The notes under the pieces are model-generated. The model searched no databases and was not told the DNA's origin. It was given only the letters and a program-made list of their open reading frames with translations. This document shows, one piece after another, positions 61,881 through 64,000 of a DNA stretch of 64,000 nucleotides. The stretch is from NCBI RefSeq assembly GCF_004664715.2, contig NC_051082.1, positions 11,293,998 through 11,357,997 of the forward strand, given 5' to 3'. The stretch's first letter is position 1; the number at the start of each line of letters is the position of its first letter. The position numbers and the translations under genes are program-made. Origin of the DNA: Peromyscus leucopus. Taxonomy: Eukaryota; Chordata; Mammalia; Rodentia; Cricetidae.

Positions 61881-62829
61881 CCTTCCCGAATTCCCTGGGC
61901 CACGCAGGCTCTGATGGAGGAGCCGGGCTCTCCTGCAAGCCTGGGCTCCCTGGGAGACACTGAGAAGTCAGACCACCTTCCCAGCGACCCCCCGCCCTCC
62001 CCAGGCTTCATTCATTCCCCTCTCTCAGGAGCTCAGAGGCCAGAGTCCTGGCCACAAAGACACGACAGCAAGCCGATCGTTTGTCCCTGCTTGACCCAAG
62101 AGCTGGGCACTGACCCTACAGATAGCTCAGAGCCCCCAGGGCGCATCTGAGCCCCCAGAGGGCAGATGACAATGTGCAGCCTGAGGTCCCTGCCTACCCA
62201 GCTTCCTCTCTGCTTCTGCTCTCCCGTGAGCACTGACTGGACACACCATGGCCCATCTCCCTGAGTCTGTCTCCACATGGATTTGGCCAAGGGGACCCTG
62301 ACAGGCAAGTTCAGGAAGGGAGAGGTGATGGGTCGGGGGTCATCACAGCGCCTGCCAGACAGGATCTAGCACTATCCGTTCTTCTGAATCCAGCAGTCCC
62401 AAGCGTCTCCTCGCTGCCCTGCTCATGCGTTCCCCCTGTCTCCTGTCCTTCCCTCTCTCCATCCCTCAGTAGGAACAGGCCACCGCTTCGTGCTGGGATG
62501 AGACCATGTCTCTAAACTACCTTCTCACTGTTTCTCTTCAGATTCTTTCCAGTCCCGCCAGGCATCTGCCCAGAGTATCCAGGTCTCATAGGCAGAGCCT
62601 GCTCTTCATCTGCAGACTCCGCTAGGACCGACCAGGTCCCTGGTGCCAGGAGGAGCCTTTGGCGGCCCAGAAATCACACAGTGAGTCTCAGTCACTCGGT
62701 CCCTGGTGCCTCGGGCTGCCTCCTTCCTGGGGACGCAGAATACATCTGAATTTATGAAGATGAAGAACGGCCAAGGCAGCTTCCTATGGGAGCCACAAAG
62801 CCTCCTCCGGTGCTGTCCTGGTCCAGGGA
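61881..62829. other. Unannotated non-coding sequence
   Basis: No repeat recognised. The 151-codon minus frame (62606-63061) and the 78- and 91-codon frames near 61914-62308 have no domain and overlap on both strands. Confidence 0.45.
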
Positions 62830-62905
62830 GAAGAAGTTTAACCTGCACAGAGAGGTTAAGCATCATTCCTGGGGTAACACAGCTTGGAGGGCAAAGGTAG
62901 GGTTG
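62830..62905 (-). repeat. MIR fragment, reverse
   Basis: 'cacagagaggttaagcatcattcctggggtaacacagcttggagggcaaagg' matches reversed MIR ('cagagaggttaagtaacttgcccaaggtcacacagct'). Confidence 0.8.
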
Positions 62906-63178
62906 CCAGCATAGGTGAAAACAGCTCCGTGGCCTCCATCCACTCTTCTGACTGTATGACTGGCCTTGGGCTGCTGCTGTTGCTTTAGATGGCAGCCTGA
63001 AGCCCGCTACAGAGTAATCAAATACTCTGTCATCCTGAGGTCTCTCTTGCTTCTGAGGCATATGGACAGGATGAAGATGGCCGGGAGGTTCCTTGAGGAT
63101 GGGACTCCTGACTCACAGGGCACAGTGACCCAGCTTTCCCCACGTTCAGAATTGAAGCCTGCGATCAGATATGTGAAA

Positions 63179-63180
<2 letters not shown>
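62906..63180. other. Unannotated non-coding sequence
   Basis: Nothing recognised. Confidence 0.5.

Positions 63181-63230
<50 letters not shown>
63181..63230. repeat. (AC)25 microsatellite
   Basis: Fifty uninterrupted bases of AC, the longest pure dinucleotide in the window. No SINE body is adjacent on the left. The hAT fragment begins about 40 bp to the right. Confidence 0.98.
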
Positions 63231-63232
<2 letters not shown>

Positions 63233-63268
63233 TTAGAAGCATGTCCTTTAAAGCCCCAAAGTTAAGCC

Positions 63269-63425
63269 CACAGTGATGTATTACTTCATAACTCTAATTT
63301 TGCTACTATTATGAATCGCAGTGTAAATATCTGTGTAAATATCCGGTGGTCTTAGGCAACCCCCGTGAAAGAGTCATTGGACTGCCCTGCCCAAGGGGTC
63401 TCGACCCACAGATTGAGAACCGCTT
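63269..63425 (+). mobile_element. hAT-Charlie (URR1-like) fragment, 5'-truncated
   Basis: 'attacttcataactctaattttgctactattatgaatcgcagtgtaaatatctg', 'ggtggtcttaggcaacccccgtgaaagagtcattgg', 'ccaaggggtctcgacccacagattgagaaccgct'. This is the right half and right inverted end of the same family as 28507-28715. A small internal TGTAAATATC duplication is visible (63321-63342). The left inverted end is missing. Confidence 0.88.
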
Positions 63426-64000
63426 CCGGTTTTCCACTTGTGGGATATTCCTAGCCTTCCTCCGCTTATGGGCCCGCCCCTTGCCATCTTGAAGTCTGAC
63501 CCTGTCTTTGCTTGGCCTTCTCTATGTTTCTCATTTCTCCCTCTTAGGATACAAGCGATGCCACGAAGACCCACTGGGGCCATTCCTGAAATTTTTCCCA
63601 ACTTAAGACCCATAAATTCACATCTGCGAGGGTGCTTGCCCCCAGGGGAACTGAAGAAGTGCTTCTCGGCCTACTGCGAACTGCACATTGCGGGTCCTGA
63701 TTGCCCCGGCTCTCCTGATGTTCCTTTACCATGCCCACACACCTCCGGGGACCATGCCTCCGTCAGAGTACCTTCACGCCCTTGGTGGCCCATCCCATGA
63801 CAAATCCTGCCCATCCCCAACCGGCCGGCTCTCTGGCTTCTTTCAGTTGCTCGGTGTTCAAATCTATTCGTGTTTGCAGGAGTATTTACCAGCCAACTGT
63901 AACCAAGCGTGCCCTGTGTTTGTTGGTCTGGATGGTTCCAGCCAGAAAGCGGGAGTGGTTTGCGCTACTCCGCGGTCCTCTCGCTCCCTCTGCTGGCAGC
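63426..64000. other. Unique sequence to the window edge, with CTCF-like motif
   Basis: No repeat recognised. A 120-codon plus frame (63438-63800) has no domain. At 63983-63997 GCTCCCTCTGCTGGC, read on the minus strand, gives CCAGCAGAGGGA, which is CCASYAGRKGGC with one mismatch at the last base. The right flank of this motif is cut by the window edge. Confidence 0.45.

Overview
The window looks like 64 kb of non-coding nuclear DNA from a rodent, most likely a cricetid (hamster, vole or deer-mouse group). The evidence is dozens of rodent-specific SINEs (B1, B2/B3, ID and B4 types), rodent-type L1 3' ends, ancient mammalian MIRs and abundant (CA)n tracts. Three of the better-preserved B1 copies (4197, 23481, 37782) carry a right-hand body reading roughly GGCACCAAAGCTACACAGAG, where mouse B1 has a CAGCCAGGGCTACACAG-like stretch. 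From memory of these families that points to Cricetidae; it is not proved here.

I found no protein-coding gene, rRNA, intact tRNA or CRISPR array. The longest open frames are about 140-160 codons. On a 64 kb sequence read in six frames, a few of that length are expected by chance. Several lie inside tandem repeats or repeat families, and none shows a family I recognise. The window is therefore intergenic or deep intronic.

Layout. 1-7 kb is mostly unique, with one TA microsatellite, a B1 with an internal CAG expansion and a T14A12 palindrome. 7.1-8.4 kb is a decayed L1 3' end on the plus strand. 9.7-11 kb holds one or two LTR-like pieces on the minus strand. 12-14.5 kb is unique. 14.5-19.8 kb mixes SINEs, old dispersed repeats, a small retrocopy with a poly(A) tail and a 3'-terminal L1 fragment with clear target-site duplications. 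20-25 kb has unique blocks that may be regulatory. 26-34 kb contains SINEs, a non-autonomous hAT transposon, MIRs and a 20-bp tandem array of ETS-like sites. A U2 snRNA-like scrap lies at 34.2 kb and a minus-strand L1 end at 35.6-36.1 kb. 37.8-42.8 kb has B1/B4/ID copies and a 500-bp C-rich tract joined to a 50-bp minisatellite. 43-47 kb is mostly unique. 47.7-48.8 kb has a 17-bp minisatellite and a dispersed repeat split by a large tetranucleotide tract. 50-56 kb is unique sequence with SINEs and two strong CTCF-type motifs. 56.9-60.2 kb is a dense pile-up of SINEs including a 176-nt pure purine tract. 60.2-64 kb is mostly unique, with further CTCF-type motifs, MIRs, a (CA)25 tract and a second hAT fragment.

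The strongest leads are architectural or regulatory rather than coding: CTCF-type motifs in convergent arrangement between 53-55 kb and 59.5-64 kb, three phased ETS-like sites at 32.07 kb, a paired homeodomain-type palindrome at 51.05 kb, and several microsatellites grown out of transposon bodies or tails. I did not find convincing evidence of a new biological system.
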